A model generated the notes under the pieces. It made no database searches and was not told the origin of the DNA. It saw only the letters and a program-made list of their open reading frames with translations. The position numbers were made by a program, and so were the translations under genes. Positions 19,307 to 27,805 of a DNA stretch of 64,000 nt are shown in pieces (position 1 is the stretch's first letter; the number at the start of each line of letters is the position of its first letter). Origin of the DNA: an uncultured Lachnospira sp. (GTDB lineage: Bacteria; Bacillota; Clostridia; Lachnospirales; Lachnospiraceae); assembly GCA_910589305.1 (NCBI GenBank), contig CAJUTV010000015.1, positions 1 through 64,000 on the forward strand, given 5' to 3'.

Positions 19307-19396
19307 AGGGCTGTCATACCAAGAAAAAACAGTACAAGATATAATGATTTTAAAAATCCACATTCTTGTATGCACTTTACTTGGTGTGACAGCCCT
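19307..19396. repeat. Long inverted repeat, terminator or small palindromic element
   Basis: 17-bp arms (AGGGCTGTCATACCAAG at 19307-19323; CTTGGTGTGACAGCCCT at 19380-19396) differ at one base that forms G-U in RNA. A second nested pair, TACAAGA (19333-19339) and TCTTGTA (19364-19370), lies inside. It sits 24 bases after the flxA-like stop, so it probably terminates that gene; the length and nested stems also fit a miniature palindromic element. Confidence 0.65.
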
Positions 19397-19420
19397 TTAA
19401 AATTTTCTTTATTTTTTTTA

Positions 19421-20254
19421 TTACAAACGAACATCAATTGATGTATAAGGTGTTGTTTGTGTTGATGTCTGTGCAGCTTCTACTCCAACAACTTCTACTG
19501 TGACCGGTTGCTTTGTTGCTGATACAGTTTCTTTATTATTTACACCACTTGCTGTATATTGTGTAACTTCATCTGTCTGCTCTTTATTGCCTGCTGCCGT
19601 TGTCTTATCCGTTTCATTTTTGTTACTTTCAGCAGTCTGTGTTGTTTCCTCTTTCTTTGCAGCTTCCTCCATAACTTTGTTGGCATTGGCAAGTGTAGAT
19701 ATCTGTGAAGTTTTTGTTTCCTGAGCTTTTGACTGTATATCAGCCAATTCCTCCTCCTTCTTTTTCGTACTTACACCTCTGCCTTGGTCCATCTTAATCT
19801 CGGACTCCAAAACATTTGCTTTTCCTTCCAGTTGTGTTGATACGCTTCCTTGTACCTTCGCCTGTTTCATAGAAGAATCTGCTGAAATTATCGCCTGCAT
19901 ATTTGACTTGGACAATTCATTTCCCTGTTTTGCTGATTTTGCAGCTTTTTGACTGCCGCCAAGCATATCCTCCATCGATGAACCTTTTGACTGCTGTTCC
20001 TTTCTTTGCTCAATCTGATGTTGTCTAAGCTGTTGATTTAATGCAGTAATTTCTTGCTGAATTTCCTGTCTTTTTTTCATTTTTTCTTCTAACGACATTT
20101 CTTCATTAGAAGAAAGTTCCTGCAACTGTTTTTGCTTATTTGCTATCTGGTTTTGAATATTCTTGCTGACAGAATCCGTCTGCATATTCATGCCAGAACC
20201 TCCTGTCTGCATATGATTATTATTTGTACCTGTTACACTGCCAATCGTCATCAT
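19421..20254 (-). CDS. FlxA-like family protein
   Basis: 277 residues from the ATG at 20254, chosen because AAAGGAG lies about 9 bases upstream. The segment NQIANKQKQLQELSSNEEMS followed by LEEKMKKRQEIQQEITALNQ is the FlxA-like coiled-coil signature (ion KQLQEL-SS-EEMS-EEK). The C-terminal half is low complexity, rich in Gln, Thr, Lys and Glu. FlxA is a flagellar-regulon protein of unclear role in enterobacteria; clostridial relatives are uncharacterised. It has no signal peptide. An operator almost identical to that of the adjacent LytTR regulator lies about 150 bases upstream, so it is a likely target of that system. Confidence 0.8.
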   Translation of the reverse strand: MMTIGSVTGTNNNHMQTGGSGMNMQTDSVSKNIQNQIANKQKQLQELSSNEEMSLEEKMKKRQEIQQEITALNQQLRQHQIEQRKEQQSKGSSMEDMLGGSQKAAKSAKQGNELSKSNMQAIISADSSMKQAKVQGSVSTQLEGKANVLESEIKMDQGRGVSTKKKEEELADIQSKAQETKTSQISTLANANKVMEEAAKKEETTQTAESNKNETDKTTAAGNKEQTDEVTQYTASGVNNKETVSATKQPVTVEVVGVEAAQTSTQTTPYTSIDVRL

Positions 20255-20406
20255 TATTTTGGTCTCCTTTCCTTGTTGCTGTACCATCTTTGTACAGTCG
20301 ATATACCCTAAAAGGTAAATCTATCACATCCTTGTATTTCTAACCGAACAAACAATATCTGTTCTTATTTATGTTTTCGGAAATGAACTTTATAATCTAA
20401 ACCAAA

Positions 20407-20440
20407 ATGTTGTGGAACGGAGTTTTTTTGTTGTAAACCA
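20407..20440 (-). promoter_or_regulatory. Predicted LytTR operator upstream of the flxA-like gene
   Basis: Two direct repeats, TGTTGTGGAAC (20408) and TGTTGTAAACC (20429), have a 21-bp period, two helical turns, as expected for LytTR dimers. The 34-bp block is identical at 28 positions to 22676-22709, upstream of the LytTR gene itself. A TATAAA box follows at a short distance on the minus strand. Confidence 0.65.
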
Positions 20441-20446
20441 GGCTAT

Positions 20447-21889
20447 TTAAGTCTCCATCATTAACAAAATGCTTAAACAAAAGACACCATCTTTTAAATC
20501 AACAACAATATCTCCCAAATATTTTTGTGCAACCTTTCGTATATTGAGCAATCCATAACCATGACTTTGACCATAATGGTCTTTCTGCTTTTTTGACGTT
20601 ATTGGCAACCCGCTTTCTGTATTCCACTGCAAACTTCCTGCAAAACAATTGCTTATCTCTATCATATAAGCATTATTTCTGCGGTACGATACAATCGATA
20701 TATAAGCCATTTCACTTTTTGATGTATATTCTAATGCATTTTGCAGTGCATTATTTAAAATCACACTGATATCAAAGACATTTACAGTTGAATCAATCGG
20801 ATAATGAAAATCCATATCAAAACGGATTTTTTTCTTATCTGCTTTACATTGCATTTCTTGTAAAATCACATCGGTTACAGGATTCCCGCTGTTTATATTG
20901 CCAGACACTTTAGAGAGCGCTGCTTTCAATTCTGCGCTGTATGCAATCGCTTCTTTTTGCTTATCTCTAGCATAAAGCCTTTCTAATGTCATAATATGAT
21001 TGGTCATATCATGTCGAATACGCCGAATCCCTTGATATAAATTTTCTACTTGTTCAATATGTTCTCTGATATTATCCATCTGTATTGCAAGCAATTCATT
21101 TTGTAGTTTTTCTTCTTGCCCTGCTTTAATTTTTTGATACAATACAATAACAACTACAATCATAACAATGGCTATCACATAATAAAGCAACGATAAAATA
21201 TCATATATTTCTGAAAATTTTTTTAGTTCTGATATATAAAAATTGCGATAATACCATATAAGTTCATAGCCAACCACCCCCATAAGTGAAGGCATAATCA
21301 ATATAAATAACTCTTTTTTCGACATTTCAGCAACTTTATACGCATAATTTTTCAAAATACATTGTATTCCAATAACCGTAAATAAAAACTCTAGTGCCAA
21401 ATACAACACACATACCATAACATATAAAACAAACGACATATCTGGATGCATTCTCATATAATTTGTATTTAAAAGAAAATCATATAGATTATCATATAAA
21501 ATTTCTGCCATTGCGAATGTAAACCAACGCAGCGAAAAAAATGTTACCACAATAAAAATTTTTTGTTCATAATTTCTTTGTTCTATCAAGCACATCACAA
21601 GAAAGGCAGTAAAAACACCTATACTATACGCTGCAAATGTACTAAAATGTATTGGTATCTTATAAAGGATTAACATTGTCAACGTATATGTTATGCCAAC
21701 ATAACATGTCCGTTTCTTATTTTTCTTCTCCTTATTGTTGCCTTTATAAAAAGTACATGGTAATGGATGCACACAAGAGCTTTCTATAAACGGCTTTGCA
21801 AACAGATAAAGACAATATCCCATAATAAAAAGTTCCATAATAGGCACTGTAGAAGATACGATTGTCCAATGTATTTCATTCAATATCAT
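20447..21889 (-). CDS. GHKL sensor histidine kinase, AgrC-like
   Basis: A 480-aa membrane kinase. Six to seven hydrophobic segments fill residues about 15-250, then a cytoplasmic kinase: the phospho-acceptor in RRIRHDMTNHIMTLERL, the N-box variant ISVILNNALQNALEYTSK, and the final G-box HGYGLLNIRKVAQKYLGDI. This is the HPK10/AgrC architecture, usually sensing peptides. It overlaps the upstream LytTR regulator by 14 bases, so the two form one operon. No AgrB/AgrD-like gene is nearby, so the ligand is unknown. ATG at 21889 with GGAAAG. Confidence 0.92.
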   Translation of the reverse strand: MILNEIHWTIVSSTVPIMELFIMGYCLYLFAKPFIESSCVHPLPCTFYKGNNKEKKNKKRTCYVGITYTLTMLILYKIPIHFSTFAAYSIGVFTAFLVMCLIEQRNYEQKIFIVVTFFSLRWFTFAMAEILYDNLYDFLLNTNYMRMHPDMSFVLYVMVCVLYLALEFLFTVIGIQCILKNYAYKVAEMSKKELFILIMPSLMGVVGYELIWYYRNFYISELKKFSEIYDILSLLYYVIAIVMIVVVIVLYQKIKAGQEEKLQNELLAIQMDNIREHIEQVENLYQGIRRIRHDMTNHIMTLERLYARDKQKEAIAYSAELKAALSKVSGNINSGNPVTDVILQEMQCKADKKKIRFDMDFHYPIDSTVNVFDISVILNNALQNALEYTSKSEMAYISIVSYRRNNAYMIEISNCFAGSLQWNTESGLPITSKKQKDHYGQSHGYGLLNIRKVAQKYLGDIVVDLKDGVFCLSILLMMET

Positions 21890-22610
21890 TTCTTCTTTCC
21901 TTCCTTTGATTATATCTTAAATACAATTGCACAAATTCTTTATAATTTTGCTTTGCCATAAGTGCCTGTCCTTTTTCTAAATAAATAGTTGTGGCATCAT
22001 ATTTTCTAATATACTTAAAATTTACAAGATATGCTCTGTGCGGACGATAAAAATCATCACCTGTTTTTGCTTGTAATTCTTTCATTTTTCCATAATATTC
22101 TACATCAGCATAAACGGTGTGCAAAATCACTTTGCGGTCAAATACTTCCGCATATATAATATCTTCTAAGTGAACCGCAATATGCTTTCCACCTGTTGTT
22201 ACAAGTAAACTAGGCATATCCCTTTTGAAATTTGTAAGTTCTCTATTCTTTCTATCCCGTCCTTCCTTTACTGCATTTGTTAAAACAGTATTAAATTTTA
22301 TATCATCAAATGGTTTTACTAAATAATGAAATGCGCCTACGTCAAAAGCCTCAAATACATATTCTTCAAAAGCAGTTATAAAAATAAGAATGGTATTTTT
22401 ATGATTTTTGCGAAATTCTCTGGCTGTTTCCATTCCATTCTTACCTTCCATTTGAATATCTAACAATAAAATATCAGGACAACTATTAGACAAAAGCAAC
22501 TCTTCTCCTGACGAATAAAACTGCACATTGAATTTTGGATAGCGTCTTTTAATCTTTTCTTCAAGCATATTTCTGATTTCTTGTTCATCATCACATATCG
22601 CTATTTGCAT
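21876..22610 (-). CDS. LytTR-family response regulator
   Basis: 244 residues: REC domain (IAICDDEQEIRNML, phospho-acceptor in ILLLDIQMEGKNG, Lys in LVKPFDD) and a C-terminal LytTR DNA-binding domain (GGKHIAVHLEDIIYAEVFDR, FYRPHRAYLVNFKYIRKYD). It is the first gene of the regulator-kinase operon, with GGAAG 9 bases before the ATG. A pair of TGTTGT direct repeats lies 66-99 bases upstream, and a TATAAT box stands between them and the gene without a good -35, typical of an activator-dependent, autoregulated promoter. Confidence 0.94.
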   Translation of the reverse strand: MQIAICDDEQEIRNMLEEKIKRRYPKFNVQFYSSGEELLLSNSCPDILLLDIQMEGKNGMETAREFRKNHKNTILIFITAFEEYVFEAFDVGAFHYLVKPFDDIKFNTVLTNAVKEGRDRKNRELTNFKRDMPSLLVTTGGKHIAVHLEDIIYAEVFDRKVILHTVYADVEYYGKMKELQAKTGDDFYRPHRAYLVNFKYIRKYDATTIYLEKGQALMAKQNYKEFVQLYLRYNQRKERRNDIE

Positions 22611-22675
22611 ACGTTCACTTCCTTTACGTTCTTCATATTATTATATCGAAATATCAATAACATTACGATAATTGT

Positions 22676-22709
22676 ATGTTGTAGAATAAACTTTTTTTGT
22701 TGTAAAACA
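22676..22709 (-). promoter_or_regulatory. Predicted LytTR operator upstream of the regulator-kinase operon
   Basis: TGTTGTAGAAT at 22677 and TGTTGTAAAAC at 22698 are direct repeats with a 21-bp period, matching the block at 20407-20440 at 28 of 34 positions including an identical T7 spacer. A minus-strand TATAAT lies about 30 bases downstream. The remainder of 22611-22869 shows nothing else. Confidence 0.7.
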
Positions 22710-22869
22710 TTTTTTATTTTTTTTAATAATTAAACATACAATTATATATTTTATATGTAAAAAAGATATTTATAATAAAACAATATATATATAAGATAAA
22801 TAAATGAACCAGTTATTGCAAAATAGAAATAAGTCGTATTCTTGACAATGGTATAATGCCAAGTATGCA

Positions 22870-23835
22870 CTAAATACATCCAAGTGCCGTCAAATTAGCT
22901 ATCTCCTCTTTTAAATCTTTCCCTTGTGTAGTAAGAAAATCGCCAACTATCAGCGCATTGATACCTGCTTTATATCCTGCATATTCCTCTTTTCCCATAG
23001 CATTTTGCCGTCCTCCTGCAAAACATAAAATTTTATCTGGCATTATCAACCGAAACATTGCAATTGTGCGAAGAATTTGGTCTGTACTTAAAAGGGGGTG
23101 ATGCTCTAACCTTGTGCCTGCAATAGGATTTAAGATATTGATAGGAACGCAATCTACATTTAATTTTCGCAACGTATATGCCATCTCAATACGCTGCTGT
23201 GGAGTTTCACCCATTGAGATAATACCGCCGCTGCAAATTTGCATACCTGCTGCACGCGCTATACCAATTGTTTCCAATTTATCCGCATAACTATGAGTAG
23301 AACATATCTGTGGAAAAAAACTAGGAGCGGTTTCAATATTGTGATGATACCGAGTAACACCACATTCAGCCAAAGCTTGCGCTCTTTTTTTATCAAGGCT
23401 GCCTAGTGAGGCACACAATCCAATACCAGTCTCATTATGTAATCGCTGATATATCTGTAAAATGCACTCAAATTCCAAATCATTTAACCGCTCGCCGCTT
23501 GTAACCAAACTAAATCGCTCTACCCCATATTCATTCAATTTTTTGGCATGTTCCACAATGTCATCTGAACAAACATCTCCAATTTTAACAATATGTACAT
23601 CACAGTTATGATGCGCTGACTGCGCACAAAAAGCACAGTCTCCGCTGCATCGACCAACTTTTGCAGCATGAATTGCACACATTTTTACTTGACTGTTGCA
23701 ATGCTTTTTTGTAACCATATTTGCCGCACAAATTAACTCATTTAATGGTATACAATCCGATTCCATCATCATCAATGCTTCATCCATCGTTGGAATATAT
23801 CCTTCTACTATTTGCTCTAAAATCTGCTTTTTCAT
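22870..23835 (-). CDS. bioB: Biotin synthase
   Basis: Radical SAM enzyme that inserts sulfur into dethiobiotin. 321 aa. The [4Fe-4S] motif is CSGDCAFC; other conserved parts are SLVTSGERLND, CASLGSLDKKRAQALAECGV, RYHHNIETAPSFF and ICSGGIISMGETPQQR, and INILNPIAGTRLEHH. The C-terminal Arg region FAGGRQNAMG is present. No bioD, bioA or bioY lies next to it, so it stands alone here. ATG at 23835, preceded by the leader ACAGAAATGAGG also found before an MCP gene and maf. No biotin (BirA/BioR) operator palindrome is obvious. Confidence 0.96.
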   Translation of the reverse strand: MKKQILEQIVEGYIPTMDEALMMMESDCIPLNELICAANMVTKKHCNSQVKMCAIHAAKVGRCSGDCAFCAQSAHHNCDVHIVKIGDVCSDDIVEHAKKLNEYGVERFSLVTSGERLNDLEFECILQIYQRLHNETGIGLCASLGSLDKKRAQALAECGVTRYHHNIETAPSFFPQICSTHSYADKLETIGIARAAGMQICSGGIISMGETPQQRIEMAYTLRKLNVDCVPINILNPIAGTRLEHHPLLSTDQILRTIAMFRLIMPDKILCFAGGRQNAMGKEEYAGYKAGINALIVGDFLTTQGKDLKEEIANLTALGCI

Positions 23836-23866
23836 TAATAATCCTCATTTCTGTGGTACTTTTTGC
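23836..23866 (-). promoter_or_regulatory. Shared leader/ribosome-binding motif before bioB
   Basis: On the minus strand CAAAAA-N5-ACAGAAATGAGG-ATTA precedes the ATG; the GAGG is the Shine-Dalgarno. The same block lies before the MCP gene (34229-34257) and maf (62547-62576) at the same distance from the start codon (7-8 bases). Confidence 0.6.
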
Positions 23867-24122
23867 ACGATTGGTTTCATTCATTTTCCTATGTATCAAA
23901 AAGTTCACAAATATAATTGTCTTAACAAAAAAGTATTATACCTAAAACGAGCTTAAATTGTCAACTTTTAGCAATAAAATAGTTGACAATTCAAAAATTT
24001 TTTTGCCAATTTCATATTAAATCTATTAGAATACGCCATTATTGTTTTATCTAGTTTATTATAATCTTTTTTAACAATACAGACAAAATAATTAATTTAC
24101 CAATGTTTATATAAATATCAAT
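23867..24122. other. Intergenic stretch with nothing recognised
   Basis: AT-rich DNA upstream of bioB containing its presumed promoter. I see no repeat copy, riboswitch or open frame. Confidence 0.5.
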
Positions 24123-24172
24123 AAAAAAGTATCCTTTAAAGTTGTCTTATAACTTTTTAGGATACTTTTTTT
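24123..24172 (-). terminator. Terminator of the MCP/FMN-binding operon (bidirectional)
   Basis: AAAAAAGTATCCT and AGGATACTTTTTTT pair, with inner AAAGTT/AACTTT, giving a long stem with A and U tracts on both sides, 27 bases after the FMN-binding protein stop. Confidence 0.85.
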
Positions 24173-24198
24173 ATATTATTAATAGCAGTAAATATTAT

Positions 24199-24636
24199 TT
24201 AATTTAATGTGTCAACCAATACAGTGCTAGAATCACCTTTTTGCGCCTGTTCTAATACAGCGGCAGCTAGCTTTTTAAATGAATTATAAGAAGACGTTGC
24301 TCCTGTTAAAGCATCAATTTCTTCCTGTTGATTACTTAAAAGCTGACTAGCATAATTACGTGTATATTCATTTGGATAAGTTCCATTAGAATGAAGCATT
24401 GTCTGCATATAAGCATTATCCCAACTCTTAATAAAGCCACTTGCATTTTCAGCATTATACTCTACCGATACAATACTGTTATCCTTAACCATAATTGTAA
24501 TATATTCCTTCCAACCATGATTAAATTCAGCGGCTTGAGCAGTATAATAACCATCCTGAAGACCTGTTTTTTCAGTGCAGGCAGTCAAGGACACCAGAAA
24601 CAATAAAACTAAAATCAGACTCCATATTCGTTTCAT
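24199..24636 (-). CDS. FMN-binding domain lipoprotein
   Basis: 145 residues: lipoprotein signal with lipobox SLTAC (Cys about 20), then a single FMN_bind domain: GLQDGYYTAQAAEFNHGWKE, and the flavinylation motif DALTGATSSYNSF whose second Thr would receive FMN from ApbE. It should sit on the outer face of the membrane as a covalent flavoprotein, in redox or extracellular electron-transfer chemistry. The ATG overlaps the MCP stop by 4 bases (ATGA), so it is translationally coupled to a chemoreceptor, an uncommon partner. No apbE is in the window. Confidence 0.85.
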   Translation of the reverse strand: MKRIWSLILVLLFLVSLTACTEKTGLQDGYYTAQAAEFNHGWKEYITIMVKDNSIVSVEYNAENASGFIKSWDNAYMQTMLHSNGTYPNEYTRNYASQLLSNQQEEIDALTGATSSYNSFKKLAAAVLEQAQKGDSSTVLVDTLN

Positions 24637-26669
24637 CTCCTATGTTCCTCCTTCAAATTAAACTTTTTCACATAAGACTGCAAAGCCTCTGCTTCTCTTG
24701 CCAGCAATTCACTCGACTGCTTTGTTCCACTGGCATTTTGCAGATTGCGGTCTGCAATATCAGAAATTGCTTCAATTCGCTCTTCCATACTTGTTAAAGC
24801 ACTTTCTTGCCCCTGCACAGCATCTACTAACTGTTCTGAAATTGTATTAATTTGGTCCGTAACTGATGAAATTGCTTCAAGCGAACCAGCCGTTGCAGCA
24901 GTCAATTCAAGACCTGTCTGAATAATCGTTCTAGTACTGCTTACCATCTGTGTAGCTTCTTGTGCTGCTTTGGTACTTCTAGTAGCCAACTGTCGGACTT
25001 CATCAACTACTACAGCAAATCCTTTTCCAGCACTTCCTGCACGAGCTGCCTCTACAGAGGCATTAATAGCCAAAATACTGGTCTGAAAAGCAATGTCCTC
25101 AATGGATTTTGCAATTTTAGTAATTTCTTGAGCATTCACACTAATATCATCCATTGCACCAGAAAGGGAAGTCATACATACATTTGCTTCCTGAACACAC
25201 TGTGTAATTTCTTCTGTTTTCGTATGTGTCTGATTACTGCTTTCTGTAACATGAAGCAGTCGTTCCTTTACATGCGATACCTCTTGAACCAATGCTTCTG
25301 TTGATTGATTCTGTTCCATTGATGCCTGATGCAACTGGCTAGACTGTCCGTTCATTTCCTCAGACATCTCTGCCAGCCGAGTAGCTGCGGCATGAAAGCC
25401 TATAAGTGTCTTATTCATCGATTGAATAATGGTATATAGACTTGCTTGAATCAAAGTAAAATCTCCCTTGTACTCTACCTGAGGCTCAACATTTAGATTA
25501 CCGCCTGCTACCTGTGTCAATACCTGTTGAATATCAGATATATAATGATTCACTGTTTGTACAGTGTCCGCTAATGTGTATGTCAATACTTCCAATTCAT
25601 CTTTAGAACGAACAGGAACTACTTTTGTATGTAAATCTCCATCTGAAAGAGCTACCATTCGGCTTGTCACATTTTTCACTGGACGCGAAATCGACCGAGC
25701 TAACTGCAAAACAAGTAAAATAGAAATAAACATCACTACTAATGTAGATAATATTGCCACCATCATTGCTGCATTAATAAAATGATTATAATCAGCCTTT
25801 GGAATCTGAATCACTAAAGACCACTGTGTGCCTCGTACAGGCGAAAAAGCCACTAACATCTGTTCCTTATTAATAGGAAACTCAACAGCCCCTGTCTCTC
25901 CAGTAGTCACATGACTAAGAACTTCCTGATTTTCACCACTTTGTTCAATAAGTGTACTTTCTGCCAACGCTATAGACTGGTCTGGATGAGCAATAACCGT
26001 TCCTTCTCGATTCACCATATAAGCTGTGCTGTGTTTGCCAATGTTAATATTACTAATCACATCATTAATTGTATCATATTTATAGACGCCCACTACATAT
26101 AAAATGGTCTCTCCATCTTCTTTTACAGGCATTCCCATTGTAATTCCTAACTTTTTTTGAAAAATCGTTGAAGAATCGGTTGTCAAATTGTCAGTCTCTT
26201 GAAGAAGCGCATAAAAATTGCCTTCCAAACGTTCTGGTGCGCCGCTTATTCCTTGAACCAACTGACCATCTAAATCATACAGAGCAATTGTATAAAACTC
26301 GTATATTTCGGCAGCTTCTACTAAAACCTGCTCTCGGTTCATTTGAGTTGTTTCCTCATCAAAGAATACATTACCTTCGTCTTCTTGACTGTCCATAAAA
26401 ATGGAACTCATGCGAGAATCTCCTGCAATAGTCATCATTCGGTCTGCCAACATATGAATGTTAGCCTCCACCGTCTTAGCTGATTGTCTAGCCATTGGTT
26501 GCAAGCTATCCAACAAAATATTGTTTGCCAATGATTGCATAGACAACGCCATAATTCCACAACATACGATAACCAATATCAATATGTTAAAAATGGTATT
26601 TCTTAATATTCTCCCATTTAGGCTCCGTCTGATTTTTCGGTTATGGGAGTCTGCTTTTTTCTTAGTCAC
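24633..26669 (-). CDS. Methyl-accepting chemotaxis protein with Cache sensor
   Basis: A 678-aa transmembrane chemoreceptor. TM1 (about 24-46), an extracellular dCache domain (YEFYTIALYDLDGQLVQGIS; STAYMVNREGTVIAHPDQS), TM2 about 300-325, HAMP (RSISRPVKNVTSRMVALSDG), and a signalling domain with the hairpin tip EDIAFQTSILAINASVEAAR then AGKGFAVVVDEVRQLATRS. Translation starts at GTG 26669 with AGGAG 8 bases upstream. It is followed by the overlapping FMN-binding lipoprotein, which suggests the receptor may respond to a redox-active or flavin-linked signal; that is inference. Confidence 0.95.
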   Translation of the reverse strand: MTKKKADSHNRKIRRSLNGRILRNTIFNILILVIVCCGIMALSMQSLANNILLDSLQPMARQSAKTVEANIHMLADRMMTIAGDSRMSSIFMDSQEDEGNVFFDEETTQMNREQVLVEAAEIYEFYTIALYDLDGQLVQGISGAPERLEGNFYALLQETDNLTTDSSTIFQKKLGITMGMPVKEDGETILYVVGVYKYDTINDVISNINIGKHSTAYMVNREGTVIAHPDQSIALAESTLIEQSGENQEVLSHVTTGETGAVEFPINKEQMLVAFSPVRGTQWSLVIQIPKADYNHFINAAMMVAILSTLVVMFISILLVLQLARSISRPVKNVTSRMVALSDGDLHTKVVPVRSKDELEVLTYTLADTVQTVNHYISDIQQVLTQVAGGNLNVEPQVEYKGDFTLIQASLYTIIQSMNKTLIGFHAAATRLAEMSEEMNGQSSQLHQASMEQNQSTEALVQEVSHVKERLLHVTESSNQTHTKTEEITQCVQEANVCMTSLSGAMDDISVNAQEITKIAKSIEDIAFQTSILAINASVEAARAGSAGKGFAVVVDEVRQLATRSTKAAQEATQMVSSTRTIIQTGLELTAATAGSLEAISSVTDQINTISEQLVDAVQGQESALTSMEERIEAISDIADRNLQNASGTKQSSELLAREAEALQSYVKKFNLKEEHRR

Positions 26670-26831
26670 GTCTTTTTCTCCTTTTCCTGAAATCTTTTTA
26701 ATGACCTATCAAAGATATTGTTCTGCTGGCAAAATAGGCTATTACACAAGCCTAAGCCCAACTAATAAACAAACGCTTTGCCTTATAATATATCACAAAA
26801 AATTTAAAAAATGAAGCCTTTTTATTGGTTA

Positions 26832-27440
26832 TCAAAATATTGAACTATCTTGATACTGTTTATCCCACACCATATCTAAAACGGCTACTCTTTTATCTGC
26901 CAAGCCTTCCCACTTTGCAGAAAAACCAACCTTTTCTAATTCGTTCACAATCATTTGCCCAACTTCTATGGCAGTCACCTTATCTGAATAATTGCCAAAA
27001 CAAAGATACAGTGTTGTTGAACCATCAAATAAATGTTCCAAGTCCTGCATTGTGTAAAAGCAATAGCCAATAATCGTTTTGCCTTCTTTCATATATTTTG
27101 CAGCATCTTCGTTACAATCATCAATTCCATCGGACAACGTATATCCAGCACAATGCTCTGTGACAATCCCTCTTTTTTCCATATTGTTAAAAGCAAGGTC
27201 TAGTTTTAAAAAATTTTCTTGTTTTTTCGTATTTTGAAATTCCTCACGCAATGTAGTAATAACTGTATAAAAATCTATATCTGCAATATTTTCCATATCA
27301 TCTGGATAGTCTTCTTCAATATAAAATTTACATTCTTCTTCTATCTCTTCATTGGATAAAAAGCCTGCTTTTATAGAATTAATTATCAATTCTTCTACTT
27401 CATCTGCACAGCACTCATCTAATTTATTCTTCCAATTCAT
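26832..27440 (-). CDS. DUF6891-like protein
   Basis: A 202-residue acidic soluble protein. The order IGYCFYTMQDLEHLFDGSTTLYLCFG, then AIEVGQMIVNELEKVGFSAKW, then KRVAVLDMVWDK matches my recollection of the DUF6891 family (a small protein that is often encoded singly). Function unknown. The ATG at 27440 is chosen; a TTG two codons upstream is less likely. GGAG lies about 11 bases before it. It lies between an MCP gene and repeat copy H, probably monocistronic. Confidence 0.72.
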   Translation of the reverse strand: MNWKNKLDECCADEVEELIINSIKAGFLSNEEIEEECKFYIEEDYPDDMENIADIDFYTVITTLREEFQNTKKQENFLKLDLAFNNMEKRGIVTEHCAGYTLSDGIDDCNEDAAKYMKEGKTIIGYCFYTMQDLEHLFDGSTTLYLCFGNYSDKVTAIEVGQMIVNELEKVGFSAKWEGLADKRVAVLDMVWDKQYQDSSIF

Positions 27441-27489
27441 AACCAAATTTCTCCTAATTTTTATTTTTTTCCATTTTTATCCATAGCCA

Positions 27490-27611
27490 AAGCGAATATT
27501 TGCAATTCGCTTGCTATTTGCTCAAACCACCTTTGTGCTATGGCAACGCAAGTTTTGTACCACTTATGACTCTGCGGCATTAAAGGGAGAGACTTCCTTG
27601 ATAAGGTTAAA
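27490..27611 (+). repeat. Structured dispersed repeat, copy H
   Basis: Left hairpin AGCGAAT-ATTTGCA-ATTCGCT, middle TATTTGCTCAAACCACCTTT and CCACTTATGACTCTGCGGCATT, right end AGAGACTTCCTTGATAAGGTTAAA. The flank TAGCCA is shared with copy K. Confidence 0.8.
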
Positions 27612-27647
27612 TTATTTAAAATAATAAAAATTTATCTTTATTTTGTC

Positions 27648-27670
27648 AAGCAGTCCTTTATTATCTGCTT
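27648..27670 (+). repeat. Possible fragment of the structured repeat, copy L
   Basis: AAGCAG...CTGCTT followed by GGCTATTTACTGTATT resembles a left end. The right end is absent, so this is weak. Between it and 27743 nothing else is visible. Confidence 0.3.
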
Positions 27671-27742
27671 GGCTATTTACTGTATTTCCCTAAAAAATGG
27701 ATTGTTTACAAATATTTTTATAGAAAACTCCTAAAATTAAAC

Positions 27743-27770
27743 TTGTAGATTTAAAATAATGTGCTATAAT
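27743..27770 (+). promoter_or_regulatory. Promoter of the second LytTR/GHKL operon
   Basis: TTGTAG (27743-27748), a 16-base spacer, and an extended -10 TGC-TATAAT (27765-27770), 35 bases before the ATG. Confidence 0.6.
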
Positions 27771-27805
27771 CAAAAAACATATTGCAAAATTTTGAGGAAA
27801 AATAA

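Noticed and set aside
22842..22857. TTGACA and TATAAT close together
   Set aside because: They are only 4 bases apart, too close for a sigma-A promoter, and no + strand gene follows.
20290..22870. AgrD-like peptide gene near the AgrC-like kinases
   Set aside because: No small frame with a Cys/Ser thiolactone core or amphipathic leader is visible, and there is no AgrB. The same holds for 27612-27805 and 29840-30047.
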